Below, in pieces: positions 55,881-64,000 of a DNA stretch of 64,000 bases. The DNA comes from Brevundimonas sp. UBA6550 (GTDB lineage: Bacteria; Pseudomonadota; Alphaproteobacteria; Caulobacterales; Caulobacteraceae), in the NCBI RefSeq assembly GCF_002434505.1, contig NZ_DJKE01000006.1:282486-346485 (forward strand). The letters run 5' to 3'. A program made the position numbers and the translations under genes. The stretch's first letter is position 1. The number at the start of each line of letters is the position of its first letter. Under the pieces are notes generated by a model that saw only the letters and a list, made by a program, of their open reading frames with translations, was not told the origin of the DNA and searched no databases.

Positions 55881-56222
55881 TCAGGAGCCCTTGCCTGGTT
55901 TCGGGCTGAAGTATTTCTCGTACTTGCCGGTCTCGCGCTCGTACTGTTCGCGGTCGGTGGGGGGCGTGCCCTTGACGGTGATGTTGGGCCAGACCTTGGC
56001 GTATTCGGCGTTGACCTGCAGCCATTTGCCGTCCGGTTCGTCCTCGGTGTCGGGCACGATGGCGTCGACGGGGCATTCCGGCTCGCACACGCCGCAGTCG
56101 ATGCATTCGTCCGGCGCGATGACCAGGAAGTTCTCGCCCTCGTAGAAGCAGTCCACCGGACACACCTCGACGCAGTCCATGAACTTACATTTCACGCAGG
56201 CGTCGGTGACGATGTAGGTCAT
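55881..56222 (-). CDS. fdxA: 7Fe ferredoxin (3Fe-4S and 4Fe-4S)
   Basis: 113-residue electron carrier. The cluster ligands are Cys9, Cys17 and Cys50 for the 3Fe-4S and Cys21, Cys40, Cys43 and Cys46 for the 4Fe-4S cluster, in [19 protein letters not shown] and [13 protein letters not shown]. The C-terminal extension (about 55-113) is the FdI-type tail. The ATG at 56222 (MTYIVTDAC) is the standard start. It lies about 300 bases upstream of carD on the same strand. Confidence 0.95.
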   Translation of the reverse strand: MTYIVTDACVKCKFMDCVEVCPVDCFYEGENFLVIAPDECIDCGVCEPECPVDAIVPDTEDEPDGKWLQVNAEYAKVWPNITVKGTPPTDREQYERETGKYEKYFSPKPGKGS

Positions 56223-56420
56223 TGGGCGAGGAACGGGCGTCGGTCTGTGGGCGGGAGGCCTGCGACATGGCGGCCACGCAACCAACTGTCAACAGCAGGG
56301 CTTAAGGCGAGAGCCGTTCGCAGGCCGACTGGAGCGACATCCAGCGCGCCTTGACAACGGTCAGGCTTAATCGCAACTGTATTGATTGCATATCCGCCCT
56401 TCCATCACAGGATCCCTCCT

Positions 56421-57047
56421 ATGCGCACGCCCTTCATGAAATACGCCCTCGCCGGCGCCCTGGCGCTCAGCCTCGCCGCCGGCGGCGCCGTGGTCGCCCA
56501 GGCCGCCCTGACCACGAACCCGGCCGAGGTGACGGCCGGCGACTACGATCTGGAATCCAGCCACGGCAAGATCACCTGGTCGGTCAATCACTTCGGCCTG
56601 TCGACCTATACGGGTCAGTTCGTGAACGTGAAGGCCCAGCTGAAGCTGGACCCGGCCAATCCGTCGGCCTCTACCCTGACCGCAACCATCCCGCTGACCG
56701 ACGTGGCGCCCAACGACGACCGGCTGAAGGCCCACCTGCAGACCGCCGACTTCTTCGACACCGCCAATCACCCGACCGCGACCTTCGTCTCGCGCTCGGT
56801 GACGGTCGATCCGTCCGATCGCAATGAAGCCACGGTGGTCGGCGATCTGACCCTGAAGGGCGTGACCAAGCCGGTCACCATCGAGGTCAAGTTCAACGGC
56901 GCCGGCACCGTCATGGGCGCCTACAAGTCCGGCTTCGACGGCGAAGCGACCATCAAACGCTCGGACTTCGGCATCAACTACGCCCTGCCGGCCGTGTCCG
57001 ACGAGGTGAAGCTGCACATCGAAGGCGAGTTCGTCATTCAAAAGTAA
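56421..57047 (+). CDS. YceI-family periplasmic lipid-binding-type protein
   Basis: 208 residues with a signal peptide (MKYALAGALALSLAAGGAVVAQA, cut near AQA), then the lipocalin-like YceI barrel: YDLESSHGKITWSVNHFGLSTYTGQF, TIPLTDVAPNDDRLKAHLQTADFFD, HPTATFVSRSVTV and LTLKGVTKPVTIEVKFNG. YceI proteins bind polyisoprenoids or similar lipids in the periplasm. The ATG at 56421 follows CCTCCT-like sequence and sits next to the signal peptide. Its end overlaps the S4 gene by 14 bases. Confidence 0.93.
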   Translation: MRTPFMKYALAGALALSLAAGGAVVAQAALTTNPAEVTAGDYDLESSHGKITWSVNHFGLSTYTGQFVNVKAQLKLDPANPSASTLTATIPLTDVAPNDDRLKAHLQTADFFDTANHPTATFVSRSVTVDPSDRNEATVVGDLTLKGVTKPVTIEVKFNGAGTVMGAYKSGFDGEATIKRSDFGINYALPAVSDEVKLHIEGEFVIQK

Positions 57048-57312
57048 GGGCGTAGAGGGCGCGGGCCTCCTCGGCGGGTCCGCGCCTTTCGCCCAGAGCC
57101 TCGACACGCAGGCTGACGACGCGCCCGTTCTGGGCGAAGGTCAGCAGGTCGCCGACGTGGACGCAGCGACTGGGCTTGTCCAGCCGCGTCTCGCGCCCGT
57201 GATGCGTCAGCCGCACCGCGCCGCGCTCCACCAGATCGGCGGCCAGCCCCCGCGTCTTCACGAACCGCGCGCGCCACAGCCAGATGTCGATACGGCAGGC
57301 GTCCTCGCTCAA
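57034..57312 (-). CDS. S4-domain RNA-binding protein (Hsp15-like)
   Basis: 92 residues forming one S4 domain: RIDIWLWRARFVKTRGLAADLVERGAVRL, then LDKPSRCVHVGDLLTF. It should bind structured RNA, probably ribosomal RNA, as E. coli Hsp15 does. The ATG at 57312 overlaps the helicase stop by four bases (ATGA), so it is cotranscribed with the helicase, and its end overlaps yceI convergently. The pairing with an RNA helicase suggests a joint role in RNA metabolism. Confidence 0.88.
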   Translation of the reverse strand: MSEDACRIDIWLWRARFVKTRGLAADLVERGAVRLTHHGRETRLDKPSRCVHVGDLLTFAQNGRVVSLRVEALGERRGPAEEARALYALTFE

Positions 57313-59798
57313 GCCTTGGCCTTTCGGCGCGGGCGGTGGCGTCTGGCGCGTGCGGGCGGCGCCTCCGTCAGGGCCGCCAGCGCGGCGAACGGAGAATCCT
57401 TCACCGGCCTGGGCGCGGCGCCCGGCTTATCCGGCTGGCGGGCGCGTTCGGTCTTCAGGGCGGCGATGACCTGTTTCGCCTGATCGGGGCTCCAGCCCAG
57501 TTCCGCCAGAGCCTCATCGGACAGGCGTCCATGATTGGCGGCGCGAAGTTCGGCCATCTTCTCCAGTGTCTCGACCGGCGCCAGCCAGCGACCCGCCAGA
57601 CGCAGGCCGTGCGCCGACAACAGGCGCGGCGAGGGCGGCTCGACCGGGGCGGGGATCAGGTCGGGCGTCGCCGGGATCAGGGGCGCGGCGACGAAGGCTT
57701 GGGCGAAATGTCGCGCGCGGGGCTTCTGCAGGCCCGGCAGCCAGACCGAATGAACCCCGACGCGGATGGCGAAGCTTTTCAGGGTGCGGCGCTCGACCTG
57801 GCTCAGGGCGGCCAGATCGCGTTCGACCTCGCGCCGGTCGATCAACCCACCGGCCTCGATCAGACGAAACGCGATGCCGCGCGGCAGGCCCTTCAGGGCG
57901 CCGGTCTCGACCGCCTGACGCAGGCGGCGCAGATCACGCAGCGCCCGGCCCGCCTCCGACGCCAGCCATGCCTCCAGACGCCGCTGCGCCCGCTCGCGCG
58001 CTGGCGTGGGACCCAGATCGCCCAGCAGCCTCGCCTGGGGGGAAAACGGATCGGCCCCCTGCGGCGTCGCTGTGACCTGGGCCGTCAGCACGCCGCGCCA
58101 CAGCACCGCGCCGTCGGGCGTGACGGCAAAGGCCTCGTCCGTCTCGGCGGCCAGCCGTCCCAGGCGGCGGTTGATCTCGGGCGTCACGGCGCGGACGGCG
58201 GCCTGGCGCAGGGTGCGGTCCTCAAGCGCCGACGACCCCTTCTCCATCTGGAACCGCACGCCCTCCAGCTGGCCGACAACCTGTCCCTCGACCGTGACCT
58301 CGCCGTCGTCGGCCACGCCCGCGAATGTGTCGTCGCGCACGTTCAGGGCCCGCATCAGGGCGGTGGTGCGGCGATCCACGAACCGGGCAGTCAACCGTTC
58401 GTGCAGCACGTCGGACAGCCGGTCCTCCAGCGCGCGGGTCTTGTCGCGCCAGCCTTGGGCGTCATGAACCCAGTCGGGCCGGTTGGCGATGTAGGACAGG
58501 GTGCGCACCGCCGACAGCCGCGCCGACAACTGGTCGATCTGGCCGTCGTCGCGGTCCACGAAGGCGAAGCGCGGCGCCATCCAGTCGTCGGTCAGGCGCC
58601 CGCGCTTGCTGGTCAGGGCGGTGAAGACGTCCTTGGCCAGGCGGCTGTGCTCATCCAGCGTCGTCTTCTGGAAGTCCGGCAGCTGACACGCCTCCCACAG
58701 CCGCATGATGGCCCCGCGCGACCGGCCGATACGGGCGATCTCCTCGTCCTTTATCAAGCGACGCAACAGGGTCTCGTCCAGCGCCTCTGCCGTCAGGCTG
58801 AGGCCGCTACGCTGGGGCGTCACCGTCAGCGACCGCAGCAGGTCGGGCAGGGTTTCGAAGTCCAGCCGGGCGTTTCTCCATTCCGCCGCCTCGACCGGAT
58901 CGAAGCGATGCTCGACCACCTGTTCGACCAGATCGGCGTCCAGGTCCTCGGCCTCGGCGGTCACCCCGAACGTGCCGTCGCGCAGGTGCCGACCCGCGCG
59001 GCCGGCGATCTGGCCGATTTCATGGGCATGCAGCCAGCGGGTCCGCCTGCCGTCGAACTTTCTCAAGCCCGCAAAGGCGACATGGTCCACGTCCATGTTC
59101 AGCCCCATGCCGATGGCGTCGGTGGCGACCAGGAAATCGACCTCGCCCGACTGATAAAGCGCCACTTGGGCGTTGCGGGTGCGGGGACTGAGCGAGCCCA
59201 TGACCACCGCCGCCCCGCCCCTCTGACGCCGGATCAGTTCGGCGATGGCGTAGACCCGGTCGGTGGAGAAGGCGACGATGGCGCTGCGCCGAGGCAGGCG
59301 GGTCAGCTTCTTGGACCCGGCGTAGGACAGGGTGGACAGCCGGTCGCGCGTCACGATCTCCACATCCGGGACCAGACGGCGGATCAGCGGCTCCATCGTG
59401 CCGGCGCCCAGGAACATGGTCTCGAACCGGCCGCGCGCGTGCAGCAGCCGCTGGGTGAAGACGTGGCCGCGCTCGGGGTCGGCGACCAGCTGGATCTCGT
59501 CGATGGCCAGGAACTCGACCGACCGCTCCAGCGGCATGGCCTCGACCGTACAGACGAAATAGTGCGGGCGCGTCGGGACGATCTTCTCCTCGCCCGTGAT
59601 CAGGGCGACGGCGGCGGCCCCGCGCAGCCTGACGATCCGCTCATAGATCTCGCGCGCCAGCAGACGCAGCGGCAGGCCGATCATGCCCGAGGCATGACCC
59701 AGCATCCGCTCGACCGCCAGATGGGTCTTGCCGGTGTTGGTGGGCCCCAGGACCGCGGTGACGCGCGATGGGGCCAGGCCTGCGGACCGGTCGCTCAT
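57309..59798 (-). CDS. SUV3-like ATP-dependent RNA helicase
   Basis: 829 residues of the mitochondrial SUV3-like DExH family, which unwinds RNA. The first part shows GPTNTGKTHLAVERM (motif I), FVCTVEAMPL, DEIQLVADPERGHVF (motif II with DEIQ in place of DEAD), TLSYAGSKKLTRL, then the second RecA domain with VDFLVATDAIGMGLNMD and the QIAGRAGRHLRDG motif VI. The C-terminal half is a less conserved domain and ends in a basic tail. The ATG at 59798 gives MSDRSAGLAPSRVTAV. The S4-domain gene follows with overlap. Confidence 0.9.
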   Translation of the reverse strand: MSDRSAGLAPSRVTAVLGPTNTGKTHLAVERMLGHASGMIGLPLRLLAREIYERIVRLRGAAAVALITGEEKIVPTRPHYFVCTVEAMPLERSVEFLAIDEIQLVADPERGHVFTQRLLHARGRFETMFLGAGTMEPLIRRLVPDVEIVTRDRLSTLSYAGSKKLTRLPRRSAIVAFSTDRVYAIAELIRRQRGGAAVVMGSLSPRTRNAQVALYQSGEVDFLVATDAIGMGLNMDVDHVAFAGLRKFDGRRTRWLHAHEIGQIAGRAGRHLRDGTFGVTAEAEDLDADLVEQVVEHRFDPVEAAEWRNARLDFETLPDLLRSLTVTPQRSGLSLTAEALDETLLRRLIKDEEIARIGRSRGAIMRLWEACQLPDFQKTTLDEHSRLAKDVFTALTSKRGRLTDDWMAPRFAFVDRDDGQIDQLSARLSAVRTLSYIANRPDWVHDAQGWRDKTRALEDRLSDVLHERLTARFVDRRTTALMRALNVRDDTFAGVADDGEVTVEGQVVGQLEGVRFQMEKGSSALEDRTLRQAAVRAVTPEINRRLGRLAAETDEAFAVTPDGAVLWRGVLTAQVTATPQGADPFSPQARLLGDLGPTPARERAQRRLEAWLASEAGRALRDLRRLRQAVETGALKGLPRGIAFRLIEAGGLIDRREVERDLAALSQVERRTLKSFAIRVGVHSVWLPGLQKPRARHFAQAFVAAPLIPATPDLIPAPVEPPSPRLLSAHGLRLAGRWLAPVETLEKMAELRAANHGRLSDEALAELGWSPDQAKQVIAALKTERARQPDKPGAAPRPVKDSPFAALAALTEAPPARARRHRPRRKAKA

Positions 59799-59832
59799 GA
59801 TTGCCCTAAGGTGGCGACGATTCCCCTTCGGC

Positions 59833-60444
59833 TCAAGCGTCGCCTAAACGCATTCCGATCCGCACCAGGGTCGACAGGTTGGGGGCCTGCATCTTGGTCA
59901 TCACCTTGGCGCGGAAAATCTCGACCGTGCGCGGGCTGATCTCCAGCTGCAGGGCGATCTCCTTGTTGGAGCAGCCGTCGATCAGGGCCTCGAAAACCTG
60001 ACGTTCGCGATTGGTCAGGGAGGCGAGGCGGCGTCGCGCCTCCTCGCGCGCGGCGCGTTCGGCCTCAAGCCCGCTCAGCGAGGCGATGCAGTGGCCGACG
60101 CTGTCCAGGATCTGCTGCGGATCGAACGGCTTTTCGATGAAGTCCGAAACGCCCGCCTTCATCAACTGCACCGCCAGCGGCACGTCGGCGTGGCCGGTGA
60201 TGACGATGACCGGCCAACTGTCGCCGCGCAGGGCCTTCAGCCGGCGCACCAACTCCGGTCCCTCGACCCCCGGCATCCGCACGTCGGTGACGACGCAGGC
60301 GCTGGCGTCGGTCGGCAGGTCGTCCAGAAAGTCGTCGGCGCTGGCGAAGGCGCGGGCGCGAAACCCTGCGCCGCGCAGCATCAGGGTCAGGGCGTCGCGC
60401 ATGGCGGGGTCGTCGTCGACGATGAAGACGGAATGCGGGGTCAT
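59833..60444 (-). CDS. fixJ: FixJ-type response regulator
   Basis: 203 residues: receiver domain with Asp54 (VVTDVRMPGVEG), phosphorylation-linked Lys (FIEKPF), and a C-terminal LuxR/FixJ HTH (LTNRERQVFEALIDGCSNKEIALQLEISPRTVEIFRAKVMTKM). In rhizobia and Caulobacter FixJ controls microaerobic genes through FixK. The gene overlaps the upstream kinase by four bases, so the pair is one operon. No fixK or cco genes are near, so the regulon is unknown. Confidence 0.88.
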   Translation of the reverse strand: MTPHSVFIVDDDPAMRDALTLMLRGAGFRARAFASADDFLDDLPTDASACVVTDVRMPGVEGPELVRRLKALRGDSWPVIVITGHADVPLAVQLMKAGVSDFIEKPFDPQQILDSVGHCIASLSGLEAERAAREEARRRLASLTNRERQVFEALIDGCSNKEIALQLEISPRTVEIFRAKVMTKMQAPNLSTLVRIGMRLGDA

Positions 60445-61925
60445 GGGATTTCAGACTCCGTGGGGCGTGACAGTCGAAAGGTGAAACAGGCCCCGCCGCC
60501 CTGCGGACGGCTGACGGCCAGGGCCGAGCCATGGCTCTCGACGATGGAGCGGGTGACGGACAGACCCAGACCCATGCCGCCGGTCTTGGTCGAGATCATG
60601 GGATGAAAAATGTGGTCCATCTGCGCTTCGGCGATGCCGGGTCCATTGTCCCGCACCGAAATCTCATAGCCTTCCGGTCCCAAGGCTCGCCCCGTCACCG
60701 TCACCTGACCGTCGTCGCGGTTGATCACCGCGTCCACCGCATTGCGGATCAGATTGGTTAGGGCCTGTTGCAGCTGGATGCGGTCCGCCAGCACATGGTC
60801 GTCCTCGTCGTCCGTCTGAATGCGAATGACGACGCCCGTGTCCTGGGCGATCAGTGCGATCACCGGCTCCAGGTCGCGGATCATCTGCGCGGCCCGCTCC
60901 TCGGTGAAGGCGCGCGATCCGTTGGAGATCATCTCGCGCATCCGCCGGATGATGTCGCCCGCGCGCAGCAACTGGGCCTTGGCCAGGTCCAAGGTGCGCA
61001 CGGTCGGCTGGGCGACAGGGCCGATCCGGGCCAGATCGGCCTGGCCCGTATGCAGATAGACGGCGGCGGCGCTGAGCGGCTGGTTCAACTCGTGCGCCAG
61101 GGTCGCGGCCATTTCGCCCATGGAGTTCAGACGCCAGACGCTGCTCAGCCGGTCGTTCAGTTCGCGTTCGCGCCGGCGCGCCGCCTCGGCCTGGCTCTGG
61201 TCCGTCAGGGTCAGGACGGTGTGTTCGGGCGCGGCGTCGTCGGGCAGTTGGTGCGCGGCGACGGTCAGCAACGCCGCGTCCCCGTTCGGCCTTCTCGACG
61301 CGCGCCACAGCGTCCGCGAAGCCCCGTCCGACCGCTGCGCCGCCTGCAACGCCGCCGCGCCGAAGCCGGGCAGCAGGGTCTCGAACGGCTGGTTCAGCGC
61401 ACCGTTCGGCGCCACCCCCAGCAAGGCGGCCGCGCCTTGCGTGACGCGGCGTGTGCGCCCGTCGCAGTCCAGCGTGATGATCGGCGTCGAGGTCAGGATC
61501 GAGTCCAGCAACAGCTCGCGCCGCGCCAGGTCGCGCGCCATCGTCTGCGCCGCATCCAGCGCAGCCCTGAGCCGAAAGCACGCCTCCGCCACCGCCCAGG
61601 CGACGACGATGAACAGCGCGGCGTTGGCCAGGGTGTCGGCGATGCTGTCGCGCCGCACCACCAGTTCGCATCCGATGATGGCCAGAACGATGGCCAGTCC
61701 CACCGAAGACCGACGCCCCAACAGCGCCGTGGTCATGATCGCCGGCATCACCGGCAGATAATAGAAATGGGCCACGGGCGAGAGCGCCAATCTCAACGCC
61801 ATGGCCGCCGACACCGTCAGAGCGGCCACGATGGCGCCGCCCAGCCAGGTTTTCGTGCGATAGCGGTTCAGGAGCGCGCCGAAGCCCGCCGTCACAACGC
61901 GCCTGTCGCCTCGATCAGGGCTCAT
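60441..61925 (-). CDS. fixL: FixL-like sensor kinase without evident heme ligand
   Basis: 494 residues. A membrane region of about four helices (resembling DUF4118 of KdpD) is followed by a PAS-like domain, the HisKA box LAHELNQPLSAAAVYL with His278, and the ATPase domain (NLIRNAVDAVINRDDG, DNGPGIAEAQMDHIFHPM, GMGLGLSVTRSIVESHG). Oxygen-sensing FixL has a heme-binding His in its PAS; in the corresponding stretch here (GAALQAAQR) none is seen. So it probably senses something else. The ATG at 61925 gives MSPDRGDRRV. Confidence 0.85.
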   Translation of the reverse strand: MSPDRGDRRVVTAGFGALLNRYRTKTWLGGAIVAALTVSAAMALRLALSPVAHFYYLPVMPAIMTTALLGRRSSVGLAIVLAIIGCELVVRRDSIADTLANAALFIVVAWAVAEACFRLRAALDAAQTMARDLARRELLLDSILTSTPIITLDCDGRTRRVTQGAAALLGVAPNGALNQPFETLLPGFGAAALQAAQRSDGASRTLWRASRRPNGDAALLTVAAHQLPDDAAPEHTVLTLTDQSQAEAARRRERELNDRLSSVWRLNSMGEMAATLAHELNQPLSAAAVYLHTGQADLARIGPVAQPTVRTLDLAKAQLLRAGDIIRRMREMISNGSRAFTEERAAQMIRDLEPVIALIAQDTGVVIRIQTDDEDDHVLADRIQLQQALTNLIRNAVDAVINRDDGQVTVTGRALGPEGYEISVRDNGPGIAEAQMDHIFHPMISTKTGGMGLGLSVTRSIVESHGSALAVSRPQGGGACFTFRLSRPTESEIP

Positions 61926-62006
61926 GTCGCAGGCGCAGATACACCCGAGCGCTCCTTCCGCCGTTTTTTCGGCGCAATTCGATATAGGCCATTCGTCTAT
62001 GCGTGA

Positions 62007-62018
62007 AAATACGTATTT
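62007..62018. promoter_or_regulatory. Perfect 12-base palindrome upstream of the fixLJ-like operon
   Basis: AAATACGTATTT is a perfect palindrome about 82 bases before the kinase start, between the divergent kinase and porin genes. It is AT-rich relative to its surroundings and could be an operator for either gene. It is not a FixK or FNR box. Chance is possible. Confidence 0.35.
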
Positions 62019-62164
62019 CGCGGCCGTAAAGCTAGGGCGCGTCGTTCGCGCGCGGCCTGTGTGTGTGACTGGCAAGCCAAGCCCGACATTTGCTACGCAC
62101 TTCTACATAAAGCGAAATTTCCGGCGGCATTAATCATAACCTCATTCTTGGGACGGATAATCCA

Positions 62165-62869
62165 GTGGTCTCAAGGACCCCGATCTTGCGCCTCTTCGTC
62201 GCTCCGTTCTCCATCGCTGTCGTCGCGCTCGCGCCCGTCGTTCCGTCCGTCGCTGAGGCGCAGTCCTTTTCGGGCGAGCTGGGCGTCGCCAGCCAGTATA
62301 TCGGCAAGGGGCTGGGCAAGAGCGACGGCGACATCGCGCCCTTCGCCAAGGTCGAGGGCGCACTGGGCCAGGCCTACGCCAGCGTCTTCGTGTCCGACGC
62401 GGCCGGGGCGCAGGGTTATGATATGGAGATCGTCTCAACCCTGGGCTGGCGGCCCAAGGCGGCGGGCTTCGCCTTCGATCTCGGCGTCCTGAACCGCGAC
62501 CTGCCGGGCAGCCGCGCGGGCGTGGACGCCGACTACTGGGAATATCAGGCCGACGCGGCCCGCAAACTGGGTCCAGTCGCGACGCGGCTGCGGGTCAACT
62601 ATTCGCCCGACGGGTTTGCGGCGACCAGGGCCGCTTGGTGGCTGGAGCTTCAGGGCGCCGTCGCCGTGTCCGCAGCCACCAAGGTTTCGGCCGCCGTCGC
62701 CAACCGGATGGCGGACGGGGGCGTCGATTACAACGCCTGGAACCTGGGCGCCAAGCACCGCCTGACCGACGCCGTCGCCCTTGATCTGCGCTGGTACGAC
62801 ACCGACCGCCACAGCGCGGGCGAACCCTACGAAGGCCGCCTCGTGGCCTCCGCCGCCTATTCGTTTTGA
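62165..62869 (+). CDS. TorF-family outer-membrane protein
   Basis: 234 residues with a signal peptide (hydrophobic IAVVALAPVVPSVAEAQ). The mature part is a beta barrel with alternating hydrophobic strands, including GELGVASQYIGKGLGKSDGDI and AWWLELQGAVAVSAATKV and a final VASAAYSF. The conserved start SQYIGKGLGKSDGD resembles the Gcw_chp/TorF family of putative porins. The GTG at 62165 has GGGACGGA upstream; other starts (TTG 62187) are possible. The chemoreceptor gene follows 24 bp later and may be cotranscribed. Confidence 0.8.
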   Translation: MVSRTPILRLFVAPFSIAVVALAPVVPSVAEAQSFSGELGVASQYIGKGLGKSDGDIAPFAKVEGALGQAYASVFVSDAAGAQGYDMEIVSTLGWRPKAAGFAFDLGVLNRDLPGSRAGVDADYWEYQADAARKLGPVATRLRVNYSPDGFAATRAAWWLELQGAVAVSAATKVSAAVANRMADGGVDYNAWNLGAKHRLTDAVALDLRWYDTDRHSAGEPYEGRLVASAAYSF

Positions 62870-62893
62870 TTGACCCAGTAAGGGGATGTTGAG

Positions 62894-64000
62894 TTGAAGC
62901 TTATCGAGAACATGCCGGTCGGCCGAAAGCTGTTCACGGCCTTCGCCCTGGTGCTGGCGGCCATCGCCGTGATGGGCGTCATCGTCGTGTCCAGTCTGCT
63001 GCGGATTCAGAGTTCCGGCGAGCAGCGCAGCATCGAGAACAAGGCCAACCGCGACACGGCGGCGGCCGAGTTCTACATGACCCGGCAGGAGAACGCCCTT
63101 CGCGGCTATCTGCTGTCGCAGGACCCCTATTATATCGAGCGCGTCGATGCGCACCGCGCCAAGTTTCTGGCGGCGATGCAGGAACTGCGCGCCGAGCTGC
63201 CCGCCGAACGCGCGGGGCCGGTGGACAAGGCCATCCAGGCCAATGCGACCTGGTATGCGAACGTGGTCCAGCCCAGCGTCGTGCTGATCCGCGAGGGGCG
63301 CGCCGCCGAGGCGGTCAGGATGGTCGGCCGCTCCGGCGCCGCCGACGCCTATGTCGCCCCGCTGGAAGCCGCCGTCGACGAGATCAAGGCGTCCAACGAC
63401 GCCGCCCTGGCCGCCGCACGTCGGGTTCAGGACGGGGCCATCCGCGAGATGATGTCGGCCGTCGTCATCGGCCTGATCGCCGCGCTTCTGATCGCCCTGG
63501 TCGCCGGGTTCGTGGTCACGCGGGCCATCGTGCGTCCGATCTTCACGATGATCGGCCATATGCAGAAACTGATGGCCGGGGACACCGCGATCCAGATCGT
63601 CGGCGCCGATCGCAAGGACGAGTTCGGCAAGATGGGGCAGGCGATCATCGCCTTCCGCGACGCCGCCGTCGAAAAGGTCCGCATCGAGCGCGAGGCCCTG
63701 GCGCAACGCTCCATGTCCGAGCAGGAACGAGCCGAGCGGGAAGCCGAAAAGGCGCGCGAGGCCGCCGAGGACGCCCAGGCGATCAGCGCCCTGGGCCAAG
63801 GCCTCTCGGCCATGGCCAATGGCGATCTGACCTACCGGATCGAGAGCGAATTCAATCCCAAGGCGGCCCAGCTGAAATCGGACTTCAACGCCGCCATCGC
63901 CCAGCTTCAGGACGCGGTGTCGGTCGTGGTGGCCAACGTCTCGGGCATCCGCTCGGGCGCGGGCGAGATCAGCCAGGCCGCCGACGACCTGTCGCGCCGC
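62894..64000 (+). CDS. Methyl-accepting chemotaxis protein (partial, cut by window end)
   Basis: The frame is open to the last base. It begins MKLIENMPVGRKLFTAF with a TTG at 62894 and AGGGG eight bases upstream. The first membrane helix is at about 13-34. The periplasmic domain contains ENALRGYLLSQDPYYIERVDAHR, a CHASE3-like opening. A second helix lies near residues 185-210, then HAMP-like sequence and the start of the signalling region (IRSGAGEISQAADDLS). At least 369 residues are visible; the methylation and signalling tip lies outside the window. Confidence 0.9.
   Translation, partial: MKLIENMPVGRKLFTAFALVLAAIAVMGVIVVSSLLRIQSSGEQRSIENKANRDTAAAEFYMTRQENALRGYLLSQDPYYIERVDAHRAKFLAAMQELRAELPAERAGPVDKAIQANATWYANVVQPSVVLIREGRAAEAVRMVGRSGAADAYVAPLEAAVDEIKASNDAALAAARRVQDGAIREMMSAVVIGLIAALLIALVAGFVVTRAIVRPIFTMIGHMQKLMAGDTAIQIVGADRKDEFGKMGQAIIAFRDAAVEKVRIEREALAQRSMSEQERAEREAEKAREAAEDAQAISALGQGLSAMANGDLTYRIESEFNPKAAQLKSDFNAAIAQLQDAVSVVVANVSGIRSGAGEISQAADDLSRR

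Noticed and set aside
55855..55885. Terminator after fdxA from the CAAGGCT/AGCCTTG stem
   Set aside because: The stem is short, its loop is long and GC-rich, and no U-run follows on the minus strand.

Overview
The window is high-GC, densely packed chromosomal DNA from an alphaproteobacterium, most likely a Caulobacteraceae member such as Brevundimonas. The main reasons are the cell-cycle phosphorelay genes cckA and chpT, the flagellar genes fliR, flhB and motA, GANTC (CcrM-type) sites clustered upstream of dnaA, TTGAC/GCTA-type promoters and a TonB-dependent receptor. The species call is inference; no database search was possible. No CRISPR array, insertion sequence or integrated phage was seen.

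Layout. 1-5.3 kb: end of fliR, flhB, hybrid kinase cckA, then cheR, cheY and phosphotransferase chpT on the other strand. 5.3-12 kb: CysQ-like phosphatase, uncharacterised proteins, RF3, a secreted HExxH peptidase-like protein. 12-26 kb: malate synthase G, an MscS channel, cysD-cysNC sulfate activation, a lipocalin, an acyl-CoA synthetase, motA, mnmC and small lipoproteins. 26-34.3 kb: the replication block on the minus strand, in transcription order rpsT, dnaA, dnaN, recF, gyrB. A repeat-bracketed GIY-YIG gene sits between dnaN and recF, and a parDE-type toxin-antitoxin pair sits between recF and gyrB. 34.6-41.5 kb: TonB receptor, gpmA, a deaminase-only RibD-like protein, a pentapeptide-repeat protein, metK.

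41.6-43.3 kb holds four compact plus-strand genes of unknown role led by a membrane-anchored LuxR-type DNA-binding protein. This is the best candidate here for an undescribed system. 43.3-48 kb: XRE regulator, tRNA-Thr(CGT), hemCD, tsaD-gpsA-Rieske. 48-54 kb: PPK2, an extensin-like protein, a cold-shock protein, remnants of a transporter and a heme-oxygenase-like gene, a transglutaminase, an M1 peptidase and rpmB. 55-62 kb: carD, fdxA, yceI, an S4 protein with a SUV3-like helicase, and a fixLJ-like pair whose kinase appears to lack the heme ligand. The window ends with a TorF-like porin and a chemoreceptor cut by the edge.

Functional links: CckA and ChpT are partners in the pathway controlling CtrA and CpdR in Caulobacter. 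The replication block combines initiator, clamp, recombination and gyrase genes. metK has a palindrome lying exactly across its promoter. Palindromic intergenic repeats occur at three loci, one of them around the GIY-YIG gene.
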